DNA from: Clarkia xantiana subsp. parviflora
Lineage: Eukaryota > Streptophyta > Magnoliopsida > Myrtales > Onagraceae
Direction of reading: 5' to 3'
DNA: 64,000 bases
NCBI GenBank assembly: GCA_036873135.1
Contig: JAPTYO010000003.1
Span: forward strand, 26,746,001-26,810,000
Shown here: positions 28,527-39,804 of the stretch, piece by piece
Position numbering within the stretch: position 1 is the first letter of the stretch
Layout of the letters: every line of letters starts with the position of its first letter
Translations under genes and position numbers: made by a program
The notes under the pieces: generated by a model
The model's database searches: none
What the model saw: the letters and a program-made list of their open reading frames with translations, nothing else
Told to the model about the DNA's origin: nothing

Positions 28527-28940
28527 AGGGTTTAAGGTCCTTTTGGTACCACATGTTTGCAAAAATTACACTGTTCATACTACTAGTATTTTTTCGTACC
28601 GAATTGGTACCATATGTTTCCAAACCTTACTGTTTTGGTACCTCCGTTAGGGTTCCGTAAAAAACGGCCGTTAAATGGCATGTGCCATGCACGTGACCAG
28701 CCCAAAACTTTCAATTTTGTTACAATTTAGTCCATCTAATACATCCCTAACTTTTATTTTGTTCAATTTAGTCCTAAAACTTCGAAATCAAACTATTTCC
28801 CCAAATTGACCTAGCCGGACCTAGCCATGGGCTAGATCTGACCCTGGGTCGGGGTCACCGGACCCATGGGACCCTGACCCAGGGTCGGACCTAGCCCTAA
28901 GCTAGGTCTGGCTAGGTCAATTGGACCTAGCCCAAGGGAT
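28527..28940. mobile_element. truncated relative of the 823-bp foldback element
   Basis: The segment reproduces the left arm of 23726-24548 in order: AGGGTTTAAGGTCCTTTTGG, TACCACATGTTTG, GGCATGTGCCATGCACGTGAC, CAATTTAGTCC twice, then the GACCTAGCCGGACCTAGCC centre. It then stops; the second arm is missing. Confidence 0.75.
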
Positions 28941-29141
28941 GTATTTCTTTTAAAATATATTTTTTGCGGTTCGGATCGATTTTGGGTTGTGTGGTCAGCG
29001 AACCCGTCTCGTTTCTTATATATTTTATAAAATTATAGGGTTAACATACTATAATAAAAAAAATAACAATTAATAAGTGTACATAGTAATTAAGGATTTG
29101 AATATAAAATTTTAATTTTAATTTATATTTGTAATTTAAAC

Positions 29142-30162
29142 CAGTGTTATCAGAACCGGACCGGCGGTTCGACCGGGTTCGAACCGGAACCGGCACCTCC
29201 AACGGTCCGGTTCGAGAAAATCCGGAGGATGTAAGCGAACCCGGTTCGGAAGCCGGTTTTTTAGGGAACCGGCCGGTTCTGAGCGGACCGGGCGGTTCTC
29301 CGGTCTGCCGGTTCAGTATCTCAAACTTTAAATTTCCAAATTCAGAGAAGTAAAAGTACCAAATTCGATCAAATCAGTTAATTCCCAACTGGCTAGCTAG
29401 AGTGAAAAATCAAACCCAAATGGAACCAAGGTACAACAAGGAATTGAGAAGAGTTATGCGATCGGACCATAGCAACGGATTCAACACAGCAGCAGAAATT
29501 CAAGAACCTAAAAAAGAAAGAGTTGTAAGAAACCAAAGCAAATGGAAGTGCGTCGATTTCATCCACAATCAACACAAAATTGAGCCCAATTGAGGAACAA
29601 GAGATAATCATTGAGCAACAATGGATGGGTATCAAACTTATACAGAAACTAGAACCCAACACAACAACTTACTTACATTCTTACATTGAACAAAACACCG
29701 TAGATCTAGAAAAAACCCCAATCTCAAGAAACAACGATGAACTCTTCGTGGTGGTCTCGGCCTAACGTTAATCCTCAACAATCAATTCTTAATCGTCTCA
29801 GCTCGACCTGGAAAGAGGGGTTCAATGGATGGTTATTTAAGGATCCAACTAAGCTATGGTACGTGGATTGCACCAAACTGAATGATTTGAAGGGCTCTGT
29901 GAATAATGCTAAGATTCAAGCTATTTGCTAGAAGGTGAAGAGGGAGAAAGGGGTTTTGAAAGGGAAGTAATTAGGGTAAGGGAAGGAAAAAGAACGGCTG
30001 CTGGAAAGAGGGAAGGACATTAGGGTTTGAAGAAGAAGAGGTGGAGGGGAAGGTTATAAAGTGACTGAAACGGTCGGACCCGGTTCGAACCGGGTCGAAC
30101 CGGGTGAACCGGGAACCGGGACCCTAACCGGTTCAATGCCCGGTCCGGTTCTGATAACACTG
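29142..30162. mobile_element. 1,021-bp hAT-type non-autonomous element
   Basis: Termini CAGTGTTATCAGAACCGGAC and GGTCCGGTTCTGATAACACTG form the TIR. ATTTAAAC is duplicated at 29134-29141 and 30163-30170, an 8-bp hAT-type duplication. Ends are packed with GGTTCGAACCGG motifs; the middle is ordinary sequence with short open frames but no recognisable transposase. Copy B of the segmental duplication lacks the element and shows a single related ATTTGAAT at the corresponding site (about 35870), confirming insertion after duplication. Confidence 0.88.
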
Positions 30163-30790
30163 ATTTAAACTTTATAATTTATATTTACATTTGATTTAAA
30201 TGATTAAATAAAATTGTGTAATATTAGATTCTAAGTCTCCTAAATGGGACCTTGCGATGAGAATTTTTTTGATCCTCGCCCTACTAGTTAAATGGGGCGG
30301 AATGGGAGACGGGTTTCGTCTCACGTGGCGAGGTCGAATTTGGCCAGACTCGTCCCACGTTATTGATATTCATATTTAGAAATATGGATAATAACTAAAT
30401 CGTTATCATAAATTTGATAAAACTAAAAATTATTATCTGAACTTTAATTTTGTTTTTTAAATGGTTATTTGAATTTCTAATGCAAGTTTTTATTGAATTA
30501 TTTTCGTCAAATTATACATAAAATAAGCATGTCCTAGTCACTTGAAATCTTTTGATGAGTACTTAATATTTATATGCTGGAATAAATTAAAATAACTGTA
30601 GTGAAATACATTCAATTGATCCATCAATGACCTCCACCTAATTCAAACAATGTATTTGAATTGAGAGACCAATTAAATGTATTTTCCTGCAATTCAATTT
30701 CTTTGCGAATTCATCATAAGTACAGATCAAAAATACTTCATGTGGCCAAAACTTACTTAGTGTCTATCCAATTTAACACAAATTATAACT

Positions 30791-30806
30791 TTTTTTGGCC
30801 GAAGAG
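30791..30806 (-). mobile_element. micro-insertion TTTTTTGGCCGAAGAG with 14-bp direct repeats; empty site known
   Basis: The 16-bp insert lies between CACAAATTATAACT (30777-30790) and CACATATTATAACT (30807-30820), which differ at one base. The paralogous position in copy B (about 37010-37030) has a single CACAAAATATAAC and no insert, showing insertion with target duplication. On the minus strand the insert reads CTCTTCGGCC followed by poly(A). Confidence 0.65.
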
Positions 30807-30977
30807 CACATATTATAACTAAAATAGTAATTTATTCGGAAATTGATCTAATATAAGCAATTTTAAAAAAAAATGTTCGAATAACTATTTATAATTAAGT
30901 CAAAATTCAAATAACAACTTTGTCATCAACCAACCTTTAAGAATAATGGCGCGGGTTAAAATTCAAGACCTGACCCG

Positions 30978-31790
30978 ACCTGTTTTAGGGACAAAATGGA
31001 ACTTTCGGGCTGCTAAATTCGGCCCACTAACCAAAGATGCTTCCCTTGGTTTAATTTCAAACTCCCAACCAAATGCATCTCTCTCCTCTTTGAACTCCAG
31101 CGACGAACCGCAGACTACATACAATCTGAATCCAGAGACTTGCTCGCCGTTAAGGAACTCAAGCAGGTATGTTTTCATGACAATCTCGTCTTTGGTTTTA
31201 CATATTACAGATCGGTTGTCCATTAGCCCGAAATGCGGTGTCAATTTTGCTGAGATTTGTTGAAATCACTTTCCCATGACGGCTAATGGTTTCTAGATGC
31301 AAAATATCGTAGGGATTTGGTTCCTTCGTAGGAATTTTATTTGATTCTGCTAAGTTGAACTTTGTGGGATGAATTAATATCCGACCTAGTGGTTCGGAGG
31401 TGGCATTATTAGGGATCTTTTGAAAGGTTTGATTCTACCCGTGCATTGAATTAGTGCAGAATATAAAGGGGTTTCTAGAAAGGAACCGCATTTAGTTCAA
31501 TTCCGTGCAATCTTATAAAGTTTTCTTGATTCTCCAATATTTGGTATAATCATTTTCAGCACTGGCTTGTGCTATTCTAGATAAGGAGTTGAAAAATGAT
31601 TTCTCAGGTGGTAGAGTTTATAGCAGTATTACTTATGATCAGTGTGTTATGTAGAGCATTAAAGTTCCGACTTATAGTCTGCTTTTGCTTTTTGAATGAC
31701 AGATCTGCCCTGAATCCGGTGAAAAAGTTGGGAAATTATGGAGAAACTTTGAGAAGAGCTTGATGAAGCAAAGTTGGAGATTGAGAAGAC
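30978..31790 (+). pseudogene. truncated duplicate of the At4g38062-like coiled-coil gene
   Basis: Leader exon (donor after 31166), leader intron and acceptor (31701-31702) are kept. The start ATG at 31738 is followed by GAG AAA CTT TGA: the fifth codon, TGT in the intact gene at 41961, has become a stop. Similarity to the parent continues as far as TTGAGAAG (31787), after which unrelated sequence follows. The whole remaining 840 or so codons are missing. It could still be transcribed from the duplicated promoter, but it cannot make the protein. Confidence 0.85.
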
Positions 31791-32838
31791 TCGATATTAT
31801 CAAGGTACTTTTTTACATATATATTGTTCTTACTTCTATGTAAATAATGTTTTTATTTATGAATATCATGACATTTCATTTCTTACTGAATCATATTGTT
31901 TATTTACAAATATAACATTTTATTCATGAATGAGAATTCATCGTATCGTGTTGTTAGGTGATCATTCATTTGGACCATGTTGTTAATGGGGGCACAAAAC
32001 CATATTAAGCATCGATTTCCATGTTACTAAGAAAGATGAGACGTAAAAGACAAAGAGAATTTGAGCATGCAAAAACCAAAGCAGAGCAAGTCCAAGACAT
32101 CGGTCCCACGTTTTACAAACCCGACGATTGTCATCTACACAGTTCATTGGGAGCTATTGAAATGAAATGATGATTTAGGAAGACAAATCTGAGTTTATGT
32201 TAATTAATGAAAACACCACCACAATCTTCTCTTAAATATATATTCTTTTTGGCCAAAATCTTCTCTTAAATATTAAAAACTCGATTTCAATCCATATAGT
32301 GGTCTCAACCCTCAAGGTCAAAGTCTTCTTAACGACTCTCCAATTGACCACTCTTCTAAATAGTATGAATGGTCTCCAAGGAAAGCTATATAAAGTGAGT
32401 GAGAATTTGAGAGACCATATTTAATCAATTTTATATATACTTTTTTTATATGATGATTCTTATATGGAAATTATAATGGTGCTCATTAATTATGTTATAT
32501 ATCTAAAGAATTGTTAGAGATTCAAGTTGTATTAAAATAATAGTTTTGAGAGATATAATGAATGTTTTTTTTTGTGTCATTGTTTTAAGATGAAACACAT
32601 TGTTAATAAAAAAAAATCGTCTCATTCAATTAATTATTTAATTTCTAATCGATTATTTTTTTATATTTCCATTCGGAGACATCATAAATTAAGAAAATAT
32701 ATATTATAAAAAAAAAAATCAATGAAACAAAAATTTGCCAAAAAATTAAGAAAAATATAATATGGATACTTTTAACCAATATTAGATTATTTAATAAAGT
32801 TATTATCGTAACGTGGCAACAATATATCTATTATATTA
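31791..32838. other. intergenic, no gene
   Basis: A/T-rich sequence after the duplication breakpoint. The only structured item is the micro-insertion at 32240-32256. Confidence 0.55.
32240..32256 (-). mobile_element. micro-insertion ending TTTTTGGCCAA with 17-bp direct repeats
   Basis: A 17-bp insert containing TTCTTTTTGGCCAA lies between two perfect copies of AATCTTCTCTTAAATAT (32223-32239 and 32257-32273). Confidence 0.55.
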
Positions 32839-33257
32839 TCTATATATATAATAAGGCAAAGGGAAAGAGAACCATTCTCCTACATCATGACACATCATCT
32901 TTTACATTCTCCTACATTTTGACACATCATCATTTATATCCAATGATATTTTGACAATTGACAATTTAAATTATCCATTGAATCTAACAATTCAATTAAT
33001 AAATCTAATAAAACAAGTTAGCTTCTTATGTTTACAGTGTCACAAATAAATGCAGTAATTAAAACCTCTAAAATCTCTTTAACTTATTTTACCTTGAACA
33101 TTATTACTTTTATTAATTATGTAGTTAAATATATTTTTAGCAAAAGTTTATTAATTTGTGAATGATGATTATGTAATTTACAGAAAAACAACATTATTGT
33201 GTTAATTATAAATAAGTAATAAATCACCCCGCCCGGCGGGCGGGAACAGCACACTAG
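32839..33257 (+). mobile_element. 419-bp non-autonomous Helitron
   Basis: The 5' end is TCTATATATATAATAAGG after an A. The 3' end is CTAG followed by T, preceded by a hairpin CCCGCCC-GGC-GGGCGGG (33228-33244) and a 9-nt spacer. The A|T insertion site, TC start, CTRR end and subterminal hairpin are the defining Helitron features. It contains no RepHel coding sequence. Confidence 0.85.
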
Positions 33258-34770
33258 TATAATATAAATGTAAGTGTATATGTTTAATAATGTTTCTATA
33301 CTTAATATTAATTCCATTATATATAGTAGAATATATAAAAAATATATAGTATACATATGTACACACATAAGATAGAATAAGTATATATAATATATATTTC
33401 CCATTACACAATTTCTAAAATATATTTGTTTTCTACGCTCCTTGAATTGAATTAAATTAAATATATATTATATCATATGAAAGTATAAAAGTGCATACTT
33501 TTGGCTTATATTTTTTTAATGATTCTTTATAATATATTATTTGTTTACAAGTACTGTTACCTTTAATCATAAATAGTTCAAGAATTAGAAGAAAAAAAAA
33601 GTAAAAAAGTGAAAGTATTTATATGTATTCATTTATAGAATATTATAATTAATATTTTTCATAATTAAAATTAATATTACTATATATATACCGTTTCTGC
33701 CATAAATATTTTTTGTATGTATATCGATTATGTCCGAAGTAATCAACTTTATTTTTGGTTATTACCCGCGCGGTGCCCGGGCTTAGTAGCAAGTAGTTAA
33801 TAAGATAAAATTATTTGTAACAAAGGAGATAAAAAAGTTCAAAAATATAAAGATAATTATGTTATATAATTGTTTAATTAAATATAATATGTAGTAAATC
33901 ATATAGTTTATTCTTTTAGGGTATTCTGTAAGTGTTATGAATATAATAATATATTTAGTTAATCACCCTGATTAATTTCGAATAACATTAAGCACAATGC
34001 GGGTAAATAGATATCTATATAAAATAATAATAATAATATTCAATAAAATTACAGCGAGTAATTTCAAATAAAATTAAATTAAGTACATTTTTATAGGAAA
34101 TTATTCTTAAATAATTACATGTTGACGTACCGTGCATATTGCAGGTTATTGGTTATTATATCAAATTAAATAAAGTAGGGTGCTGCGTGGTATGCTTTTA
34201 TTGTTTAAGAAACTATTTCTTAAGCTTTTATAAAAGTATATTTTTTTAATCTATTTCTGATATTTTTTTTTCTATATTTACATATGATATGAATATGATA
34301 CATGAAACTAAGACTATTTTTTTGTTGGAGAGGCTCAAATGAGAAACTTTAAATTATCTAGGATACATGGGAACAATGAAATCCATAATTTACATGGCTC
34401 AATCAAAATTACAAAGTGATGTAAATTCTGTAATCAACGCCAACCCACTTCAGCCTTATAGTCCTGACTCTATGCAGCATGCCTTCTAGTTCCAGCCTTT
34501 CAATGCAGCAACTATTGGTTCTTTTTTCAGATTAATATCATATCATAACAATTATCTATGATCTATCTATGCAAGAAATACTTATCGAGAATATGCAGCT
34601 AAAAAGGACCACGAATGCAAGAGTGACGTCATAAAAGACTCTTAGCTTTCCTTGACACAATTCAACTGAGGAGTTGGATTTACTGCTGGGTGATTATTCT
34701 TTGCAAACATATGAAGATAGTTGAATTGACCGAGAGAAATTCTTATCGAGGAATTACTACGTGCCCTTAA
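33258..34770. other. AT-rich intergenic, possible second Helitron end
   Basis: No gene is seen. CCCGCGCGGTGCCCGGG with following TTAGTAGCAAGTAG (about 33766-33797) resembles a decayed Helitron 3' terminus, without a clean CTAG. The stretch 34330-34740 is less AT-rich and might be an old gene fragment, but every frame is interrupted. Confidence 0.4.
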
Positions 34771-34771
34771 G

Positions 34772-34810
34772 GTAGTAGGATATCGCAATACCGGCAAACA
34801 AACGTGCCCT
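34772..34810. repeat. short relic of PIF/Tourist-like MITE terminus
   Basis: GTAGGATATCGCAATACCGG and CAAACAAACGTGCCC then TAA match the right end of the element at 480-709. Confidence 0.55.
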
Positions 34811-34849
34811 AATTTTCAACTCAAATACAAATACAAGTTCAAGCATTCA

Positions 34850-35060
34850 TCAAATTCACGAACACATACATTGAATTCACTAACACATACATCGGGTTCA
34901 CGATCACATACATCAAGTTCACAAACAATTCAGTAAGTTCGCACACGTAGATTAAGTTCTACAATACGAACACTAGCATTCAAGCTCAACACAACTCCAA
35001 ATCAACTCCAACTCCAAATCAGCTCCAAATCAACTCCAAATCAGCTCCATCACTTGAAAA
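34850..35060. repeat. two adjacent short-unit tandem repeats
   Basis: About 34850-34935 repeats a unit of about 22-24 bp built on TTCACNAACACATACATC. About 34990-35050 repeats an 11-12 bp unit (AACTCCAAATC / AGCTCCAAATC) five or six times. Confidence 0.75.
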
Positions 35061-35289
35061 GAGTTGTAGATTTAAATGGTAAAATCTAAAACTATAAATA
35101 AATGATCTAGTGCAAAAAAATATTCAAAGGAAAAACTAAAATTGAATGTCCAGACAGTTTACGATACCTTGACGAATAAAGAAATGAAGCTACGTTAGTT
35201 ACTTACTAATTATATGCTTTATTTTATTTTATATTCATCTAGTTTAAGTATAATTAGATTAAGTTGTAAATTGTTAAATTATGGTAAAT

Positions 35290-35494
35290 AACTATGGACA
35301 TTCATGACTTTCGAGATTTTTTTGAAAAAAAGAGCCCTAGCCCTAGTTGGGAGTAAAAGTCCCTCCCATACGGGCTCGGACCCAATTTCGGGACGAACTT
35401 TTCGGGACGGACTTTTCGGGACGGACTTTTCGGGACGGGCTAGGGCGGGTTTTTCGGGAATTCGGGTTTGTCGGGTTTTTTGCTCCGCCCTAAA
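35290..35494. mobile_element. truncated relative of the GGGCTCGGGC hAT MITE
   Basis: Four tandem copies of TTTCGGGACGGAC-like units, then GGGTTTTTCGGGAATTCGGG and a terminus GCTCCGCCCTA like that of 25094-25645. Only the right part is recognisable. Confidence 0.65.
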
Positions 35495-35497
35495 TAA

Positions 35498-35811
35498 GAG
35501 CATCCACAATGCACAACCTCAACTCTCATCCCACTTAATACTACATCAGTGTCACATAATCAATATATTATTAAGAGTTATCTATCACTAGCTACTTCAA
35601 TGGTGTCTACCAAGTTGACCCTACGTGTTCTTTTAATATTAATAAAATTAACACTTTTTTCCTCTATACATATATGATGAGATGTGAGAGAGTGAATCCC
35701 TCATTGGAGGGATTGTACAATAAATCTTGTCTATCTCCAATGCAAATTGACAGTCTACCTTGCCACGTAGAGGAGTTGTCATCTATTTTTTTTATTACAT
35801 TGTGGATGCTC
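35498..35811. mobile_element. 314-bp PIF/Tourist-type MITE
   Basis: TIR GAGCATCCACAATG (35498+) and CATTGTGGATGCTC (to 35811), with TAA directly outside both ends (35495-35497 and 35812-35814), the 3-bp target preference of PIF/Harbinger elements. There is no ORF. A diverged relative is at about 52069-52473. Confidence 0.85.
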
Positions 35812-35944
35812 TAATACCTAATAAGTGTTTGGTAATTAAAGATTTGAATATTCAATTTATATTAGTAATTTGAATTTTATAATTTTTGTTTAAGGTTTAA
35901 AATTGATTTAAATGAGTAAACAAATTTGTAATATTAGACTCTAA

Positions 35945-36501
35945 AGGCATGTTTGATTGCAAGTATTGCATCGACTAAGATATCCTAATACATGCTAAGC
36001 TAATACAATGTTTGATTGAATCATGTATTAGGATATCCTATTACAATGTTTGAATGAACTTTGTATTAGGATATCCTAATACAATAACTAAAAGACCTAA
36101 ATGCCCCTAAATAAATATGTATATTTTTTAATTATTATAATTATAATAATTGAAGTTCAGCCAGTGGTCGCCGGAGTCCGGTCGGGGGTCGCCGGAGTCC
36201 GGCCAGGGTCGCCGGATACCGGCCGGAGGTCGTCGGAGTCTAGCTGGTGGCCGATGTTATGAGCCGAAGTTGGCGTAGTTATTATACATTAAGTAAGGTT
36301 AGGGTTATTTTGGTCATTAGGTACTATGTATTAGCTAATACATAATTTTTTGAGTGTCTTAGCTAATACATAATTTACTATAGAAATGAGTATTAGCTAA
36401 TACTCATGTATTAGCTAATACCAATACCAAAGCAAAACAAACAAAGTATTAGCTAAGACATGTATTAGTATATATCATAATACATGCAATCAAACATGCC
36501 C
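35945..36501. mobile_element. 557-bp PIF/Tourist-type MITE (full length)
   Basis: The left end AGGCATGTTTGATTGC and right end GCAATCAAACATGCCC are inverted repeats flanked by TAA (35942-35944 and 36502-36504). The interior has many GTATTAGGATATCCTAATAC and GTATTAGCTAATAC palindromes plus a GC-rich patch of CGCCGGAGTCCGGCC-like repeats (about 36165-36245). Copy A lacks it, with a single TAA. Related fragments are at 480-709 and 34772-34810. Confidence 0.85.
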
Positions 36502-37934
36502 TAAATTTCCGATACGGAGCCTCACGAGGAGAATTTTTATAATCCCCACCCTGCTAGTCAAATTGGGCGGAGTGGGAGGTGTGTTTCGTCTCGCGTGGCG
36601 AGGTTGAGTTTTGCCAGACTCATTGACGATTTGACATCCCTATTTAAGAATATAGTAAATAACAAAATCTCTATATGAAATTTAATTGAATTACAAAATA
36701 TATCTAAACTTTAATTATTATTTTTCTAATTGTCTATCTGAACTTCTAATTTTTATCAAATTATTACCTCAATTACAATTTTAACCAAATTAAATATAAA
36801 ACAAATATGTTGGAATAAATTAAAATAATTGCAGCGAAATATCTTTAATAGGTCCATCAATGGATTTCCATCAAATTCAAACGATGTATTTCAATTGAGG
36901 ATCCAATTAATGTATTTTGCTGAAATAATGTCAATTACTTTATGAATTCATCATGAGTACACATCAAAAGACTTCACGTGATCAATACTTACTTAGCTTC
37001 TATTCAATTTAACACAAAATATAACAAAAGTAACAACTTATCGAAAATTACAAGTCTATGTAAGCAATTTAAAAAATTAAAGTTCGGATAATCTATATAT
37101 ATAATAAGGGAATAGGTGAGAGATTGATTCATTTTTGTTGTGCCACGTCATCATTTTAAGTCATCCATAACTTGACACTTAATCAGCAATTTCCTTCAAT
37201 CAGATTGCTCCACATAAGACGTTAATTACAAAGCAAAATATAAACAAATAAAAGCAATATAAAATATAACAAATATAAATGCTCTATTAATTATAAGGAG
37301 ACATTAACAAATAATTAATTGACGCCTTTAATCTTCAAAAGCGACATTAACGAATATTGAGCTTAGTCTCCAAAGCTATGCAACCGAAGGGGCGACTTAT
37401 CTTCTTCCAATAATCTGTTACACTCAATTAAATTTCACTCAATTTATATCAATTCAATGAAGGGCTTATAAAAGGAACGCATGAACCATGACCCAAATTA
37501 TGATCAGCACAATTTTTTTCCAGCTAAAATTAATTCATCGTATTCAATCAATTAGTCTCAGATCTTACTCACCTTCGATCGCGCGGGATGACTTCATGAA
37601 CAAACTAACTCCTGCATGCATGAAGAATCAAACATACCAAAAATAGTTTTCGAACTCGGATCTGAGGGTGAGGTGAAGTGGACGCCATTTTGAGCAAATC
37701 ATCTCCTCAGACATGCATGAAGAAATCAAACACACCAAAGAAGATCAAATAAATTAATACTCAGAGCATATAAAAGAAAATAAATCGGAGGCGGAAATTC
37801 TTCAACTGGAGAAGAGAGAGGGCACTTACTTGAAGAAGCAATTAAACACAATTTGTGCGAGACCTAGCGGCGTGGCCTTGGTGGTCGTAATCTTCGTTGT
37901 TTGCTGTCGAATCGGGCTTGGATGATGACGCATG

Positions 37935-37997
37935 AAGATCTGGGTTCGAACCCTCCAGATCTGGGTTCGAACCCTCCAGATCTGGGTTCAAACCCAC
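37935..37997. repeat. three 21-bp tandem repeats (AGATCTGGGTTCGAACCCTCC)
   Basis: GATCTGGGTTCRAACCC occurs three times in a row within the Helitron interior. Each unit is itself palindromic at GGGTTCGAACCC, which mimics a tRNA T-arm but lacks the rest of a tRNA. Confidence 0.85.
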
Positions 37998-38830
37998 GAC
38001 CGAACCAATTTCCGACAGTGACAAGTCCTCCCATGGCGGCGTACCCGCAGATCTTCACTCCTGGCGATGCTACAAAAATTTATCTAACAGAATCTTTGTG
38101 TGGTTGTCATTCATCATGGTTTATCAACGCTGCAACAGGTCTGCGGACGACGAGCAAACGGAAGACCATAAGAGATTTTTGCATCCTGCGGTGGGACGAG
38201 TGGGAATAGCCGGAGAAAAAGGAGCCGCACAACTCTAAAGTGAAGAATGGTAAATAAACGTCTCGAACTTGGAAGCCAGGACCGCAGCTAGGGTTTTGTT
38301 TTTTTAGCAAGGTTTGTTATTATAATATATTTCCATGGGCTGATATAAAGCCCGTAATGAAATAGTGGGCCACAAGTGAACGACTCTGCCGGATTGAGGA
38401 GCACCTCAGCTGCTTCGGCCCTGAATCTACTAGATTTTAAGATATTTGGAAATTTATTTATTAAATGATGGAATTTTGTGTGAATTGGATCAGTTAAATG
38501 AGCATAAGCACATATAGTCACCGGTGGTTATATTAGTCATCATTGGTCATCAATCAGTAGTGTGGATTTTACTTCACCTTAAAAAATATTTGACTTAAAT
38601 TAGCGTAACTTATTAGTCCTTGCTTATATGCACAACTTCGGTTTCTAATTAGTATTGTTTGTAAATAAAAATTATATTAATGATAATACACATCGTAAAT
38701 AAGCAAAAGTTTAATTGAATTATGTATTTTAAATATTATACTATGTATATAGATTTCATAGTAAATATATTTTAAATAACAAACTAATTTCTAAAATTTT
38801 CCATAACTTTTTTCTTATTAATGATCCAGA

Positions 38831-39804
38831 TAGGGCTGGGCATGGTTCGGTTCTGGGCCGAACCGGTTCAGAACCGAACTGGAACCGGATTTAGGGTTCA
38901 GTCGGTTTTTTATACCTGGCATGAACCGAACCGGATTCACGGCAAAACCAAACCATGACAGAACCGGTTCAAAACCGGTTCTGAACTTTTTTTTTTTATT
39001 TTTTATTTTTGCTTCAAACCTTTTTTTTTATTTAAAGTTCTAATTACGCACCAAATTAGATAATAGACGAACAATTCATAAACTTTCAAAATATAAAGAT
39101 AACCAAACACTTCAACATAGATAGTATCGAAATCTAAATTCCAAACAATCTGATAATATAAGTTGAAATATTTAAACCATAAATCTTGAGACTTCCACCA
39201 GTTCTCGAGAGGCGACATGCGTAGTTAAGTGTTCAACAGAACTGAACCCAGTTCAGTTCAGTTCTCGAACTGAACTGAGCCGTCGACGAACCCAAAATAA
39301 AAAATTCATCAAAAAATCGTTGTTGGTGAAAGAAACGAGGAAGGCATTATTAAATTGTATCAAGTGAAAGAAACGGATCGATTCAAACTCATTTAACGAA
39401 ATCCTACAGAAACAATAATAAACACTATAGGAAGTTAGAATTTAAAAACTCACCGTATCAAATTAGACTGGGCAAAACTCGCCGGCGATGTGGTGGACGA
39501 AAGATGGAGGTCCGGCGGGAGTGGCACTGGGCAGCGGCAGTTCTTCCTAGAGGAGCGGCGCTGCAATTTTTTTTTACTGGACTGAGGAACGGCTGTAATT
39601 AGGAGCGGCATATGGTTAATAATTTTTTTTTTTTTACAACCGGTTCTGAACCTGTTCTGAACCAGCTGAGAACCGCTCCTAATATATATATTAAAAACCA
39701 AACCATATACAAACCGGTTCGGCCAGAACCGGTTCAAGCCGGTTCGGCCAGAACCGGTTCAAGCCGGTTCGGTTCAACCGAACCGATTTTTTTGCCCAGC
39801 CCTA
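38831..39804. mobile_element. 974-bp hAT-like element nested in the Helitron
   Basis: Termini TAGGGCTGGGCA and TGCCCAGCCCTA (right side with an internal T run), flanked by GATCCAGA (38823-38830) and GATCTAGA (39805-39812), 7 of 8 identical. Ends are filled with GAACCGGTTC motifs, the centre is AT-rich, and there is no transposase. Confidence 0.75.

Larger units (their letters stand above)
29070..31787. repeat. segmental duplication copy A (5' flank and start of the coiled-coil gene)
   Basis: In the same order and orientation as copy B (about 35815-42010) this stretch holds: AATAAGTGT..GGTAATTAAGGATTTGAATA (29075+), GTAATATTAGATTCTAA (30219+), GGGCGG..GTTTCGTCTC..CGTGGCGAGGT (30296+), an AT-rich block (30370-30935), the CCGACCTGTTTTAGG..CTAAATTCGGCCCACTAACC block (30978+), the leader exon with its AAGCAG/GTATG donor, the intron, and the ATGGAGAAACTTTG start. 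Homology ends abruptly at 31787. Copy A contains a hAT element absent from B and lacks B's MITE and Helitron. Confidence 0.88.

Noticed and set aside
29402..29931. Short open frames inside the 1,021-bp hAT-type element
   Set aside because: They are short, overlapping on both strands, and show no transposase motif.
37935..37997. Three GGTTCGAACCC motifs resembling tRNA T-arms
   Set aside because: They are a 21-bp tandem repeat with no acceptor, D or anticodon arms nearby.
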